Numbered from the stretch's first letter, positions 1-9,638 are shown. The stretch: DNA of 64,000 nucleotides from Desulfonauticus submarinus (GCF_900104045.1 NZ_FNIN01000005.1:1-64000), one strand, 5' to 3'. Notes: generated by a model not told the origin, from the letters alone. Numbers and translations are program-made.

Positions 1-1
1 T

Positions 2-1099
2 AGTCATCCTGCGTTAGCGGACAGGTTAGGTGAAGCGATAGCGCAGGCTCCTAAGGGAGAGGGAGCGGGGATGATTAATGAAGGGGCAGCAAAGGGTTAT
101 TTAGGGATACCAGGAGCTCCTCAGATTAATTTAATAGTTGGTTTTTTTTGGGCCATATGGGTAGGTTGGATATTTTCTACAGTAGGAGCATTTGGTGGGA
201 TAATGGCAGGAGTTGGTCATATTACGGTGTATGGTTTAGGCAACTATGCCTCTACCTTTAAGAAGACATCTCCAGTATTAAATAAGGTATTAACGGACTC
301 AATTAGGGTATCTAACCAATGGTTGGTAGGTACGAGTGCAGCAATATCATCATTTAATTATTGGAAGATGGGCAGACTTGTATTGCCGTTGGGATTAGCG
401 TTAGCCATTGGATCTATTAGTGGTAGTTATTTGGTACCAGTAATTACAGCTGGTAAGATTTCTTTAAAGCAATATATTGGATATTTTGGATTATTTGTGT
501 TGTTTTTGGGGTGTTATTTATTTTACGAGACCACTCCAGCAGGTCAGGCTAAGAAGAAGAAGGCCAAAGAGGCAGCCAAAGCATTTCAGGAGAGTGTGAA
601 GAAGCAAAAAGAAGGTGCTCAGATAGATGAGAGTGAGTTAGGAGTAAAGGTAAGGTCATTTAGTTTAACCAGAGTAGTATTTACATTTTATGGAGTAGAA
701 TTTTCTTTTAATCCATTGATTCCAGTAGTTGGTGGATTTTTTATTGCTGCAATAGCTTCCTTTTTGGGAGTAGGTGGTGGATTTTTATTAGTACCATTTT
801 TGACTAGTGTTGCAGGTTTGCCCATGTATTTGGTTGCAGGAACTTCAGCATTAGCAGTATTGATAGGTATGATTACAAGTATATTTTCTTATATGTTTGT
901 TAAAGGTACTCCTGTATTTTGGCCTTTAATAGGAGTGGAATTGTTAGGAATAATAGTAGGATCAGTGATTGGTCCAAGGACTTCCAAATATATTCCAGAC
1001 ATTTGGTTGAAGAGATTGTTTGTAGTGTTGGCTTTTTATGTAGGTATTCGCTACACAACCAAAGGATTCTTAGGATATAGCATACTGCCTCCCTTCTAA
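2..1099 (+). CDS. TauE/SafE family exporter (5' partial)
   Basis: Integral membrane protein of the sulfite exporter TauE/SafE family, expected to move a sulfur-containing or organic anion across the inner membrane. The frame is open from base 2 with no upstream stop, so the gene very probably begins before the window; the first internal ATG is at 71. Hydrophobic segments alternate with the paired glycine-rich motifs of the family (GAFGGIMAGVGH near the start, GVGGGFLLVPF in the second half), which mark the two repeated halves. A Lys/Glu-rich cytoplasmic loop of about 45 residues joins the halves. A terminator follows at 1131. A second family member lies at 23063-23962. The substrate cannot be read from sequence. 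Confidence 0.85.
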   Translation, partial: SHPALADRLGEAIAQAPKGEGAGMINEGAAKGYLGIPGAPQINLIVGFFWAIWVGWIFSTVGAFGGIMAGVGHITVYGLGNYASTFKKTSPVLNKVLTDSIRVSNQWLVGTSAAISSFNYWKMGRLVLPLGLALAIGSISGSYLVPVITAGKISLKQYIGYFGLFVLFLGCYLFYETTPAGQAKKKKAKEAAKAFQESVKKQKEGAQIDESELGVKVRSFSLTRVVFTFYGVEFSFNPLIPVVGGFFIAAIASFLGVGGGFLLVPFLTSVAGLPMYLVAGTSALAVLIGMITSIFSYMFVKGTPVFWPLIGVELLGIIVGSVIGPRTSKYIPDIWLKRLFVVLAFYVGIRYTTKGFLGYSILPPF

Positions 1100-1130
1100 A
1101 AACCTCTACTTATCCACTTCTTTTACCTTT

Positions 1131-1166
1131 ACACAGCGAGAGTTCTCTCTCGCTGTGTTTTTTCTT
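1131..1166 (+). terminator. Rho-independent terminator after the TauE/SafE gene
   Basis: Perfect 12-bp stem (1131-1142 with 1147-1158), 4-nt loop, then a run of T. It separates the exporter from valS. Confidence 0.9.
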
Positions 1167-1301
1167 CTACTATTAAATGACTTAAACTTAATTTATTGGT
1201 AGTTCTTTCTTGATTTTTTGTTCAAGGCAAAATAACCAAAAGAGGTTTAGGTTATTTTTATGAGTTTAAAATACCAATTATTTATAGAAGGAGAGTAAGT
1301 A

Positions 1302-3950
1302 ATGCCAGACAGAGAATTGCCCAAAGGTTATGAACCAAAGCAAGTAGAAGATAAGTGGATTTCTTTTTGGGAAGAAGAAAGAACATTTTCTCCAAAAGTA
1401 GAAGAAGTTAAAAAGCCCTATTCAATAGTTATTCCTCCTCCTAATGTTACAGGTACTTTGCATATGGGGCATGCTTTAAATATTACCTTACAAGATATTT
1501 TGTGTCGGTTTCATCGTCAAATAGGTTATGATGTGCTTTGGGTTCCAGGTACAGATCATGCAGGTATTGCTACTCAAAATGTGGTAGAAAAGGCTTTAGC
1601 CAAAGAAGGAAAAACTAGACAAGATTTGGGTAGAGATAAGTTTATAGATAGAGTGTGGGAGTGGAAAGAGGAATATGGGGGGAAAATTTTAAATCAGGTA
1701 CGCAAATTGGGAGCATCTGTTGATTGGACGCGACTTAGGTTTACTATGGATGAAGGCTTGTCCAAAGCTGTGCGAGAGGTTTTTGTGCAGTTATATGAAG
1801 AAGGACTTATTTATAAGGGAGATTATATAATTAATTGGTGCCCAAGATGCCATACTGCTTTAGCTGATTTGGAGGTAGAGTATTCTGACGTAGATGGTGG
1901 GTTATATTATTTACGTTACCCTTTAAAAGATGACTCAGGAGAAGTTATTATTGCCACCACTAGACCTGAGACAATGCTTGGAGACACAGCTGTGGCTGTA
2001 AACCCTAAAGATGAGCGTTATAGTCATCTTATTGGTAAAAAAGTAGTTTTACCATTGGTAAATAGAGAGATTCCTATTATTGGTGATGCTTATGTGGATA
2101 TGGAGTTCGGAACAGGTTGCCTTAAGGTAACTCCAGCTCATGATGTTAATGATTTTGAGTTGGGAAGAAAACATAAGTTAGAAAGTGTAAAGGTAATAGA
2201 TGATTGGGGGAAAATGACAGAGGATGCTGGCGAATTTGCAGGTTTGGATAGATTTGAGTGTAGAAAGAAAATCGTAGACGTGTTAAAACAAAAAGGTTTT
2301 TTAGTAAAACAAGAGCCATATAAACACAGTGTGGGACATTGTTATAGATGTAATACAGTTATAGAGCCATATGTCTCTAAGCAATGGTTTGTTAAAGTAG
2401 GTCCTTTGGCTAAGAGAGCAAGAGATGCAGTAGCAGAAGGGAAAACTAAGATTTATCCAGAGCAGTGGACAAAAACATATTTTGAATGGTTAGATAATAT
2501 AAGAGATTGGTGTATTTCTCGCCAAATTTGGTGGGGGCATAGAATACCTGCTTGGACTTGTGAAGAATGTGGAAAGTTAAGTGTATCAAGGCAAGATTTA
2601 ACTAGCTGTCCTAATTGCGGAAGTGAAAAAATTTGGCAAGAAGAAGATGTATTAGACACATGGTTTTCTTCTGCTTTATGGCCATTTTCCACTTTAGGTT
2701 GGCCTGAGAAAACAAAAGAATTAGAGATCTTTTATCCCACTTCTGCTCTAGTTACTGGATTTGATATTTTGTTTTTTTGGGTAGCTAGAATGATGATGAT
2801 GGGACTCCATTTTATGAAGGATGTTCCTTTTAAAGACGTTTATATTCACGCTTTAGTTCGAGATGCCAAAGGACAAAAGATGAGTAAATCTAAAGGGAAT
2901 GTAATTGATCCTTTGGTAATAATAGAAAAATATGGAACAGATGCTTTGCGTTTTACCTTAACAGCATTTGCTGCCATGGGCAGAGATATTAAACTTAGTG
3001 AGGAACGGATTGAAGGTTATAGACATTTTATAAATAAAATATGGAATGCTGCAAGGTTTGCCTTAATGAATTTAGAAGATAATTGTGATTATGACTTAGA
3101 AATGGTGGTTGGATTACCTCATGAGTGGATATTACATCGTTTAGAAGAAGTGAAACAAAAGGTAAAAGACTCTATTTTAAGTTATAATTTTAATGAAGCA
3201 GCTCAAAGCTTATATCAGTTTGTTTGGCATGAATTCTGTGATTGGTACTTAGAATTAATTAAACCAGCTTTGTATGGAGAGCAAAAAGAGAAAAAGAATA
3301 TCGCCCAAACTTGTTTAAGGCAGGTTTTGGGAGAGATTTTAATTTTATTACATCCGATTATTCCATTTGTAACCCAAGAGATATGGACTTATCTTCCTGG
3401 AGTTAAGCAAAAAAATTTGGCTAAACTAGGTTTTCCTCCCTTTAGGCCTGAATTTGTTAAACCAGAAGTCCAAACTCAAATGGAGTTTTTGCAAGGAGTT
3501 ATTTCTGGGGTTAGAAATATAAAAGCAGAACTTGGTATTTCTTTGGGTACAAAACTTTCTTTATGGGGACGAGTAAAAGAGAAAAATGATTTAGACTTTT
3601 TGCTTAGTCATCAGCAATACATAGAAACTTTAGCTAGATTAAATGATGTCCATTTGGATACCGATTTAAAAGAACCTGAGGGAGCTGCTGTTTTTGTAGT
3701 TAAGGGGTATGAGTTTTTTGTGCCTGTAAAAGATGTGGTAGATATAGAAGCAGAGTTGAAGCGATTGGCAAAAGAATTAAATAAAATTCAAAAAGACCTT
3801 AATATTGTAGAAAAAAAACTAAGTAATGACTCTTTTTTGAATAAAGCTCCTAAAGCGGTTGTAGAAAAAGAAAAGGCAAAAAAAGCAGAGTTAGAAGATA
3901 AAAAAGTAAAGCTAGAATTTTTATATGACAAATTAAAGAGGTTAAAATAG
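1302..3950 (+). CDS. valS: Valyl-tRNA synthetase
   Basis: Class I aminoacyl-tRNA synthetase that charges tRNA-Val in the cytoplasm. The 882-residue length fits bacterial ValRS. The HIGH-type signature appears as HMGHALN near residue 55 and the KMSKS loop as KMSKSKGN near residue 527. The editing (CP1) insertion and Zn-binding Cys pairs (CPRCHT; CEECGK with CPNCGSE) lie between them. The C-terminal Lys/Glu-rich coiled coil, which contacts tRNA, is present (last 70 residues). A good ribosome site (AAGGAGAG) precedes the ATG. It leads a co-directional run with cobA-hemD (39 bp gap) and purN; no functional link is implied. Confidence 0.98.
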   Translation: MPDRELPKGYEPKQVEDKWISFWEEERTFSPKVEEVKKPYSIVIPPPNVTGTLHMGHALNITLQDILCRFHRQIGYDVLWVPGTDHAGIATQNVVEKALAKEGKTRQDLGRDKFIDRVWEWKEEYGGKILNQVRKLGASVDWTRLRFTMDEGLSKAVREVFVQLYEEGLIYKGDYIINWCPRCHTALADLEVEYSDVDGGLYYLRYPLKDDSGEVIIATTRPETMLGDTAVAVNPKDERYSHLIGKKVVLPLVNREIPIIGDAYVDMEFGTGCLKVTPAHDVNDFELGRKHKLESVKVIDDWGKMTEDAGEFAGLDRFECRKKIVDVLKQKGFLVKQEPYKHSVGHCYRCNTVIEPYVSKQWFVKVGPLAKRARDAVAEGKTKIYPEQWTKTYFEWLDNIRDWCISRQIWWGHRIPAWTCEECGKLSVSRQDLTSCPNCGSEKIWQEEDVLDTWFSSALWPFSTLGWPEKTKELEIFYPTSALVTGFDILFFWVARMMMMGLHFMKDVPFKDVYIHALVRDAKGQKMSKSKGNVIDPLVIIEKYGTDALRFTLTAFAAMGRDIKLSEERIEGYRHFINKIWNAARFALMNLEDNCDYDLEMVVGLPHEWILHRLEEVKQKVKDSILSYNFNEAAQSLYQFVWHEFCDWYLELIKPALYGEQKEKKNIAQTCLRQVLGEILILLHPIIPFVTQEIWTYLPGVKQKNLAKLGFPPFRPEFVKPEVQTQMEFLQGVISGVRNIKAELGISLGTKLSLWGRVKEKNDLDFLLSHQQYIETLARLNDVHLDTDLKEPEGAAVFVVKGYEFFVPVKDVVDIEAELKRLAKELNKIQKDLNIVEKKLSNDSFLNKAPKAVVEKEKAKKAELEDKKVKLEFLYDKLKRLK

Positions 3951-3989
3951 TTAGAGTTTAGAAAAATTTTAAAAAGTGGGTTAAATTAA

Positions 3990-5534
3990 ATGAAGGATAA
4001 AGATAAAAAAAGAGAAGGACAAAAAGGCAAAGTATATCTTATTGGAGCAGGACCTGGAGATCCAGGTTTGCTTACCTTACGGGCTAAAGAAGTTTTAGAG
4101 CAAGCAGATGTAGTAGTATACGATTATTTAGCTAGTGAAGAACTTTTAACTTATTGTCCTCAAGCTGAGATTATTTATGTAGGGAAAAAGGGCGGTGATC
4201 ATACTTTACCTCAAGATAAAATAAATGAGCTTTTAATTCAAAAAGCCTTGGCAGGAAAAATTGTTGCCAGATTAAAAGGTGGAGATCCATATGTCTTTGG
4301 CAGAGGCGGAGAAGAAGCTGAAGAAATTGTAGAACACGGGCTTGATTTTGAGGTAATTCCTGGGGTTACTTCTGCTGTAGCTGCACCAGCGTATGCTGGT
4401 ATCCCTCTTACCCATAGACGCTATACCTCCTCTGTATCTTTTATTACAGGACATGAAGATCCTAAAAAGAAAGAAAGTGCTATAGATTGGGAAGCTTTGG
4501 TTAGAAGTAGAAGTACCCTTGTTTTTTTTATGGGAGTTAAGAATTTGCCCAATATTGTTGAGAACTTACTTGCTGCAGGCATGGATAAAGACATGCCAGT
4601 TGCTTTGGTGCATTGGGGAACTACCTGTAGACAAAAGACTATGGTTTCTGCTCTAGGCTCAGTAGTAAAAGAAGCTAAAGAAAAAAATTTTCGTCCCCCA
4701 TCCTTAATTATAGTTGGAAGAGTGGTTGAATTAAAACCTGTTTTGGATTGGTTTGAAAAAAGACCATTACTTGGGAAAAAAATAGTAATTACTCGCGCAA
4801 GAGAACAGGCTAGTGCTCTTAAAGCAAGGCTTCGAGAGTTGGGCGCATGTGTTTTAGAGTGTCCTACTATTAAAATTGTTCCTTTAAAAGATTATACAGA
4901 AGTACATGAAACTTTGGCTAATTTAGAGTTCTTTGATTGGTTGATATTTACTTCTGTAAATGGGGTTAAATTTTTTTGGAAAGTACTTAGAGAAGCTCAT
5001 TTAGATGCCAGAGCTCTTGGGGGCTTGCAAGTAGCTGCCATTGGCCCAGCTACTAAAGAGGCTCTGATTCAGAAAGGAATCTATCCTGACTTTGTCCCAG
5101 ATAAGTATGTAGCAGAAGAAGTAGTGGATGGTCTTTTAAAATTGGGCATAAAAAATAAACATATTCTTATCCCGCGAGCAAAAGAAGCAAGAGAAGTTTT
5201 GCCCAATGAACTTCAGAAAGCAGGTGCAAGGATAAAAGTGTTGCCTGTGTATGAAACAGTGTTGGCAGAAGATAAAAAACAAGAGCTCTTGGATTCTTTA
5301 AAAAGACAAGAAATAGATTTGGTTACCTTTACAAGTTCCTCAACAGTGAGGAATTTTTTTCATTTAATTGGTAAGGATAATAAAGAAGAAGATTTGCTTA
5401 GGCAAATAAAATTTGCTTCTATTGGTCCTATTACTTCTAAAACCCTACAAGAATATGGGTACAACCCATCTATTGAGGCTCAAGAGTATACTATAGATGG
5501 ATTAGTTAAAGCCATTGTAAATAACTTTATATAG
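3990..5534 (+). CDS. cobA-hemD: Uroporphyrinogen-III C-methyltransferase / uroporphyrinogen-III synthase fusion
   Basis: Bifunctional tetrapyrrole enzyme. Residues about 12-255 are the SUMT (CobA) domain, which methylates uroporphyrinogen III at C2 and C7 to precorrin-2; the glycine-rich LIGAGPGDPGLLTLRA and the RLKGGDPYVFGRGGEE motifs are intact. Residues about 262-510 are the HemD domain, which cyclises hydroxymethylbilane to uroporphyrinogen III. The fusion commits flux to sirohaem and cobalamin, and in Desulfovibrionales also to haem by the sirohaem-dependent route. HemB is encoded at 10512-11480 on the other strand. Downstream purN starts 16 bp after the stop, so cotranscription is likely. 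Confidence 0.95.
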   Translation: MKDKDKKREGQKGKVYLIGAGPGDPGLLTLRAKEVLEQADVVVYDYLASEELLTYCPQAEIIYVGKKGGDHTLPQDKINELLIQKALAGKIVARLKGGDPYVFGRGGEEAEEIVEHGLDFEVIPGVTSAVAAPAYAGIPLTHRRYTSSVSFITGHEDPKKKESAIDWEALVRSRSTLVFFMGVKNLPNIVENLLAAGMDKDMPVALVHWGTTCRQKTMVSALGSVVKEAKEKNFRPPSLIIVGRVVELKPVLDWFEKRPLLGKKIVITRAREQASALKARLRELGACVLECPTIKIVPLKDYTEVHETLANLEFFDWLIFTSVNGVKFFWKVLREAHLDARALGGLQVAAIGPATKEALIQKGIYPDFVPDKYVAEEVVDGLLKLGIKNKHILIPRAKEAREVLPNELQKAGARIKVLPVYETVLAEDKKQELLDSLKRQEIDLVTFTSSSTVRNFFHLIGKDNKEEDLLRQIKFASIGPITSKTLQEYGYNPSIEAQEYTIDGLVKAIVNNFI

Positions 5535-5550
5535 ATTAAAAGGAGAATGT

Positions 5551-6228
5551 ATGCTTCCTATTGCTGTTTTAATTTCTGGTAGTGGTTCAAATTTGCAATC
5601 TATTATTGATAAAATAGAAAGTGGTGCTTTGCAGGCTGAGATTAAGGTAGTTATTTCCAATAATCCAAAAGCCTATGGTCTTGAAAGAGCCAAAAAACAT
5701 GGATTAAAGAGAACTGTAATAGAACACACTAAGTTTTCTTCTAGAGAAGATTTTGAAAAGAGATTGGTATCTGAAATAGAAGATGCAGGGGCTAAAGTAG
5801 TAATTTTAGCTGGTTTTATGCGAATTTTATCTCCTTATTTTGTAAGGAGCTTTGCTCAGCGTATTTTAAATATTCATCCAGCAATACTTCCAAGTTTCCC
5901 TGGATTACATGGTCAAAAGCAAGCAGCTCAGTATGGAGTAAAAGTCTCAGGATGTACTGTGCATTTTGTAGATGAAAAGATGGATCATGGTCCAATAATA
6001 ATTCAGGCGGTTGTTCCAGCTCTGCCAGAAGATGATGGTAATACTTTAGGAGAACGAATTTTAAAATGGGAGCATAGAATATATCCTCAGGCAATTTCTT
6101 GGTTGGCTGAGAAGAGAATAGAGATTTGTGGCCGAAAAGTAAAAGTGAAAAATGCACAACCTTGTTTTTTAGGTCCTTTTAATGAACCAGGTTTGGTAAG
6201 TCCTGGCCTAGAAGATAAATTCTTTTAG
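5551..6228 (+). CDS. purN: Phosphoribosylglycinamide formyltransferase
   Basis: Transfers a formyl group from 10-formyl-tetrahydrofolate to GAR in purine synthesis. The N-terminal VLISGSGSNLQSIID phosphate-binding signature is present. The catalytic Asn and His are seen in LNIHPAILPSFPG, and the catalytic Asp in the VHFVDEKMDHGPII region. At 225 residues it is slightly longer than the usual 190-215; the extra residues are a C-terminal tail rich in Pro, Gly and Phe. An AAAGGAG ribosome site precedes the ATG. Confidence 0.96.
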   Translation: MLPIAVLISGSGSNLQSIIDKIESGALQAEIKVVISNNPKAYGLERAKKHGLKRTVIEHTKFSSREDFEKRLVSEIEDAGAKVVILAGFMRILSPYFVRSFAQRILNIHPAILPSFPGLHGQKQAAQYGVKVSGCTVHFVDEKMDHGPIIIQAVVPALPEDDGNTLGERILKWEHRIYPQAISWLAEKRIEICGRKVKVKNAQPCFLGPFNEPGLVSPGLEDKFF

Positions 6229-6335
6229 TATATTGCCTTTGGTCTTTACAATTTATTTTAGCCCTCTGAAAATTCTGTAGAGTCTATTTTAACCTAAACA
6301 AGAGTCTTTTTAAGTTTATAAAAACAATAATTATT

Positions 6336-6383
6336 ACTAAAATATATCTAGTTATTTCAGTAGGTTGAGTTTAAGTATCTTAA
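6336..6383 (+). promoter_or_regulatory. Two AT-rich palindromes upstream of nrdG-nrdD
   Basis: An imperfect palindrome (ACTAAAATATATCTAGT, 6336-6352) and a second one (TTAAGTATCTTAA, 6371-6383) have centres 33 bp apart. They lie in the 250-bp gap before nrdG. NrdR boxes typically occur as a spaced pair upstream of nrd operons, but these only partly match that consensus, so this is a tentative operator. Confidence 0.25.
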
Positions 6384-6480
6384 ATAGTTAGTTTTATTTT
6401 ACTTGCCCAAAAGGTATTTTTTTGGTTAATATAAAGTAAATTGATGTGAAGCTTATTTTTAAAATGAGAGGGTTTAAAGC

Positions 6481-7110
6481 GTGCATTATAGACCAGAGTT
6501 AAAAGGTTTTTTACCTTTTAGCTTAATTGATTGGCCTGGAAAGGTTTCCTCAGTATTATTTTTTTCGGGTTGTAATTTTGCCTGTCCTACTTGTCATAAC
6601 TTTGAGCTTGCCAAGGGTGGTCAGAATTTACCTTCCTTATCTTGGAATGAGATTTATTCTAGTTTGAGAGCAAAGAAAAAGTGGTTAGATGGAGTGGTAT
6701 TGACTGGTGGAGAGGTTACTTTACTTCCTTATTTAGGAGAGATGTGTTTTGAATTAAAAAAAATAGGCTATGGGGTAAAGGTTGATAGTAACGGTTTTAG
6801 ACCTGAGATTATAGAAGAGCTTTTGACAAAAGAGCTTGTAGATTTATTTGCAGTAGATGTAAAAGGACCATGGGAAAAGTATTCTAAGCTTGTAGGAAAG
6901 AATATTGACCCTGCGGAAATTGCTTTTAAGATGAAAAAGATTTTTAGTTTAGCAAGCAAAAATCATGATAAATTTTTATTTCGTTTAACCAAAGTGCCTT
7001 TGCTTGAGGAAAAGGATATAGAAATAGTAAAGAAATATTTACCTAAAGGCTTTGAGTTGATTCTACAAGAATATAAAGAACCGTCTGAAAAAAATCTGAT
7101 TTTTAAATAA
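6481..7110 (+). CDS. nrdG: Anaerobic ribonucleotide reductase activating protein (radical SAM)
   Basis: Radical SAM activase that installs the glycyl radical on NrdD. The CNFACPTC cluster (Cys-x3-Cys-x2-Cys) near residue 31 binds the [4Fe-4S]/SAM centre, and a GG(E/D) motif follows (LTGGEVTLLP). The start is GTG, chosen because GAGAGGGT lies at the right distance upstream and the family N-terminus (pattern GFLPFSLIDWPGKVSSVLFF) begins just inside. The 209-residue length is typical of the longer class. It is directly upstream of nrdD (34 bp), as expected for the activase/reductase pair. Confidence 0.93.
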   Translation: MHYRPELKGFLPFSLIDWPGKVSSVLFFSGCNFACPTCHNFELAKGGQNLPSLSWNEIYSSLRAKKKWLDGVVLTGGEVTLLPYLGEMCFELKKIGYGVKVDSNGFRPEIIEELLTKELVDLFAVDVKGPWEKYSKLVGKNIDPAEIAFKMKKIFSLASKNHDKFLFRLTKVPLLEEKDIEIVKKYLPKGFELILQEYKEPSEKNLIFK

Positions 7111-7144
7111 AAATAGTGAGCAAAAATTTAGAGGAGGATTTAAA

Positions 7145-9190
7145 ATGCCCAAGCAAATTAGGAAACGAGATGGAAGATTGGAAACATGGTCTGTAGATAA
7201 AATTGCAGGAGCTATTTTAAAGGCTCTTAAAGCAAGTCAAATAAAAGATCCGCTTTTAGCAAAAAGGTTAGCTTTAAAGGTCGAAGCTAAACTCACAAAT
7301 ATTGAAGTGCCAGATCAAGAGCAAGTTCAAGATATGGTAGAGCTTGTGCTGATGGAGAACCGACTTTATGATGTAGCTAGAAAGTATATTATTTATAGAG
7401 AAAAAAGACGAGAGATTCGGGAACAGAAAAAAAGTTTTTTAGATGTATGTAAGATTATTGATGAATATATGGATAAAACAGATTGGAGAGTTAATGAAAA
7501 TGCTAATTTATCTCATTCCTTCCAGGGCTTGATGCTTCATCTGTCAGGGTCTGTTCAGGCTAGGTATGCATTAGAGAAATATCCTCAAGAAATTAGAGAA
7601 GCTCATAATTTAGGATACTTTCACATTCATGACCTTTCTTTTGGCTTAGCAGGTTATTGCGCTGGTTGGAGCTTAAAAGATCTTCTTTTAGAAGGCTTTA
7701 ATTTAGAAGGAAGATGTTCTGCTGGACCTGCTAAACATTTTGATTCTGCTTTAGGCCAGATGGTAAATTTTTTGGGCACTCTTCAGAATGAGTGGGCAGG
7801 AGCTCAAGCGTTTAATAATGTAGATACATATTTAGCTCCTTTTATTGCTTATGATAAATTGACTTATGATGAGGTAAAGCAAGCGATTCAGAAATTTGTT
7901 TTTAATTTGAACACCACTTCTAGATGGGGTGGACAATCTCCATTCACTAATTTGACCTTTGATCTTGTCCCACCTCCCCATATTGCTAAAGAAGCAATTA
8001 TTATTGGTGGAAAACCTCAAGATAGCACTTATGGTGAGTTTGTAAAAGAAATGGAATGGATAAATAAAGCCTTTTTAGAGGTAATGTTGGAAGGAGACTA
8101 TCATGGTCGCATTTTTAGTTTTCCAATTCCTACCTATAACGTAACCAAGGATTTTCCTTGGGAAAGTGAGGTGGGGGAATTGATTTTAAAGCTTACTGGT
8201 AAATATGGTGCACCCTATTTTCAAAATTTTATTAATTCAGATTTGAAGCCAGAAGATGTTCGTTCCATGTGTTGTAGATTACAAATGGATTTAAGAGAAT
8301 TAAGAAAAAGAACAGGAGGTCTTTTTGGAGCAGGCGATCTTACTGGTTCTATTGGAGTAGTTACTTTAAATTTACCTAAGTTAGCTTATTTATCCCAAAA
8401 TGAGGAAGATTTCCTAAGTTTAATTACAGAGTATGCAGAATTAGCTAAAGAATCTTTAGAGTTTAAAAGAAAACTTATTGCAGACAATTTAGAAAAAAAT
8501 ATGTTTCCTTTTACTAAGAGATATTTAAAACTAGGATATAAAAATCATTTTAGTACAATCGGATTAGTAGGAGGACATGAGGCCTGTATGAACTTGCTGG
8601 GTAAAGGTATTGAGACAGAGGAAGGAACACGGTTAATGATAAGAGTGCTTGAACATTTAAGAGATCTGACTAGAAAATTTCAAGAAGAAACAGAAAATCT
8701 TTATAATTTAGAGGCAACTCCTGCTGAAGGTACTAGTTATCGTTTAGCTAAGATTGATAAATCTTTGTATGCTAATATCTTTACTTCTGGAAATGGAGTT
8801 CCTTATTATACTAATTCCACCAATTTACCTGTTGATTTTACGCAAGATATTTTTGAAGCTTTAGATCATCAAGATAAACTACAGCCTTTATATACAGGAG
8901 GAACAGTGTTTCATACCTACTTAGGTGAAGCAGTTTATGATAAAGATGCGTTGTGTAATTTTATTATAAAGGCTTTGTCTAATACTAAACTTCCTTATCT
9001 TTCTATTACTCCTACATTTTCTGTGTGCAAGAATGATGGTTATTTAGAGGGAGAGCATTTTGTTTGTCCTAAATGTGGAGAAGAGGCAGAAGTTTATACT
9101 AGAGTGGTTGGCTATTATCGCCCTGTTAAACAGTGGAATATGGGAAAACAAGCTGAATACAATTCTCGTAAGTTATTTGGAATTAGTTAG
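7145..9190 (+). CDS. nrdD: Anaerobic (class III) ribonucleoside-triphosphate reductase
   Basis: Makes deoxyribonucleotides without oxygen, using a glycyl radical generated by NrdG. Residues about 1-95 form the ATP-cone regulatory domain (starts PKQIRKRDGRLE). The C-terminal glycyl-radical loop is seen as RVVGYYRPVKQW, with the radical Gly near residue 656. The nearby metal site has Cys 628, 641 and 644, but the fourth usual ligand position holds Asp (CKND), so the site is of the variant three-Cys type. A strong ribosome site (GAGGAGG) precedes the ATG. The absence of a class I or II reductase here fits a strict anaerobe, though the window is small. Confidence 0.96.
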   Translation: MPKQIRKRDGRLETWSVDKIAGAILKALKASQIKDPLLAKRLALKVEAKLTNIEVPDQEQVQDMVELVLMENRLYDVARKYIIYREKRREIREQKKSFLDVCKIIDEYMDKTDWRVNENANLSHSFQGLMLHLSGSVQARYALEKYPQEIREAHNLGYFHIHDLSFGLAGYCAGWSLKDLLLEGFNLEGRCSAGPAKHFDSALGQMVNFLGTLQNEWAGAQAFNNVDTYLAPFIAYDKLTYDEVKQAIQKFVFNLNTTSRWGGQSPFTNLTFDLVPPPHIAKEAIIIGGKPQDSTYGEFVKEMEWINKAFLEVMLEGDYHGRIFSFPIPTYNVTKDFPWESEVGELILKLTGKYGAPYFQNFINSDLKPEDVRSMCCRLQMDLRELRKRTGGLFGAGDLTGSIGVVTLNLPKLAYLSQNEEDFLSLITEYAELAKESLEFKRKLIADNLEKNMFPFTKRYLKLGYKNHFSTIGLVGGHEACMNLLGKGIETEEGTRLMIRVLEHLRDLTRKFQEETENLYNLEATPAEGTSYRLAKIDKSLYANIFTSGNGVPYYTNSTNLPVDFTQDIFEALDHQDKLQPLYTGGTVFHTYLGEAVYDKDALCNFIIKALSNTKLPYLSITPTFSVCKNDGYLEGEHFVCPKCGEEAEVYTRVVGYYRPVKQWNMGKQAEYNSRKLFGIS

Positions 9191-9227
9191 AGTAGCGTTA
9201 ACTTTTGTAGAGTGAGCTAAAATAAGA

Positions 9228-9255
9228 TTGACAATTGTATCTAAATGATTAATTT
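9228..9255 (+). promoter_or_regulatory. Sigma-70-type promoter for tRNA-Pro
   Basis: A perfect -35 (TTGACA, 9228-9233), a 16-bp spacer and a TAATTT -10 (9250-9255) lie 12 bp before the mature tRNA 5' end. The tRNA therefore probably has its own promoter after nrdD. Confidence 0.6.
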
Positions 9256-9266
9256 GGTTGAGCTAT

Positions 9267-9343
9267 CGGGATGTGGCGCAGTCTGGGAGCGCACTTGAAT
9301 GGGGTTCAAGGGGTCGGAGGTTCAAATCCTCTCATCCCGACCA
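9267..9343 (+). tRNA. tRNA-Pro (anticodon GGG), CCA encoded
   Basis: Full cloverleaf read by eye: acceptor arms CGGGATG/CATCCCG, a D arm with GCGC/GCGC, an anticodon stem CTTGA/TCAAG with loop ATGGGGT giving anticodon GGG, and a T arm with GGTTCAAATCC. Discriminator A is followed by an encoded CCA. It reads proline CCC/CCU codons. Confidence 0.95.
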
Positions 9344-9351
9344 GTGAAGTT

Positions 9352-9390
9352 AAAAGGGGATACACCTTCTTGGTGTATCCCCTTTTTGTT
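9352..9390 (+). terminator. Rho-independent terminator after tRNA-Pro
   Basis: A 15-bp perfect stem (9352-9366 with 9372-9386), 5-nt loop, ending in TTTTTGTTTGT. It starts 9 bp after the CCA end. Confidence 0.93.
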
Positions 9391-9455
9391 TGTCAAGGGT
9401 GTTAAAAAGTTAAAAACCTAGGTCTTATAAATATATTTTTTTGATTTTGGGAATA

Positions 9456-9638
9456 TCAGAGATTGTGTTTTCTAAAATAACACTTTAGTTTAGGTCTTTC
9501 CATTTTTCCACTCTTTAAATTCGGGATATATTGGTGAAGCTTATCAGGGGAGATGGTAGCAACCCTGTTAATATGACCTGTTAATATGAAGTTAAAAGGT
9601 ATTTCTGATGATATTATCTCTAATTTTAACCTAATCAC
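9456..9638 (-). CDS. Small hypothetical protein overlapping the upstream gene
   Basis: A 60-residue frame starting at GTG, overlapping the stop of the 160-residue gene by 8 bases, with AAAGGA upstream as a possible ribosome site. Translational coupling would be natural in this arrangement. The protein is basic at its C-terminus and has no motif I recognise. It could equally be a spurious frame: no hairpin or downstream gene supports it, and 60 residues is close to chance length in such AT-rich DNA. Confidence 0.35.
   Translation of the reverse strand: MIRLKLEIISSEIPFNFILTGHINRVATISPDKLHQYIPNLKSGKMERPKLKCYFRKHNL

Noticed and set aside
5816-6157. Minus-strand frame of 113 codons
   Set aside because: It lies fully within purN on the opposite strand, where purN has complete catalytic motifs.
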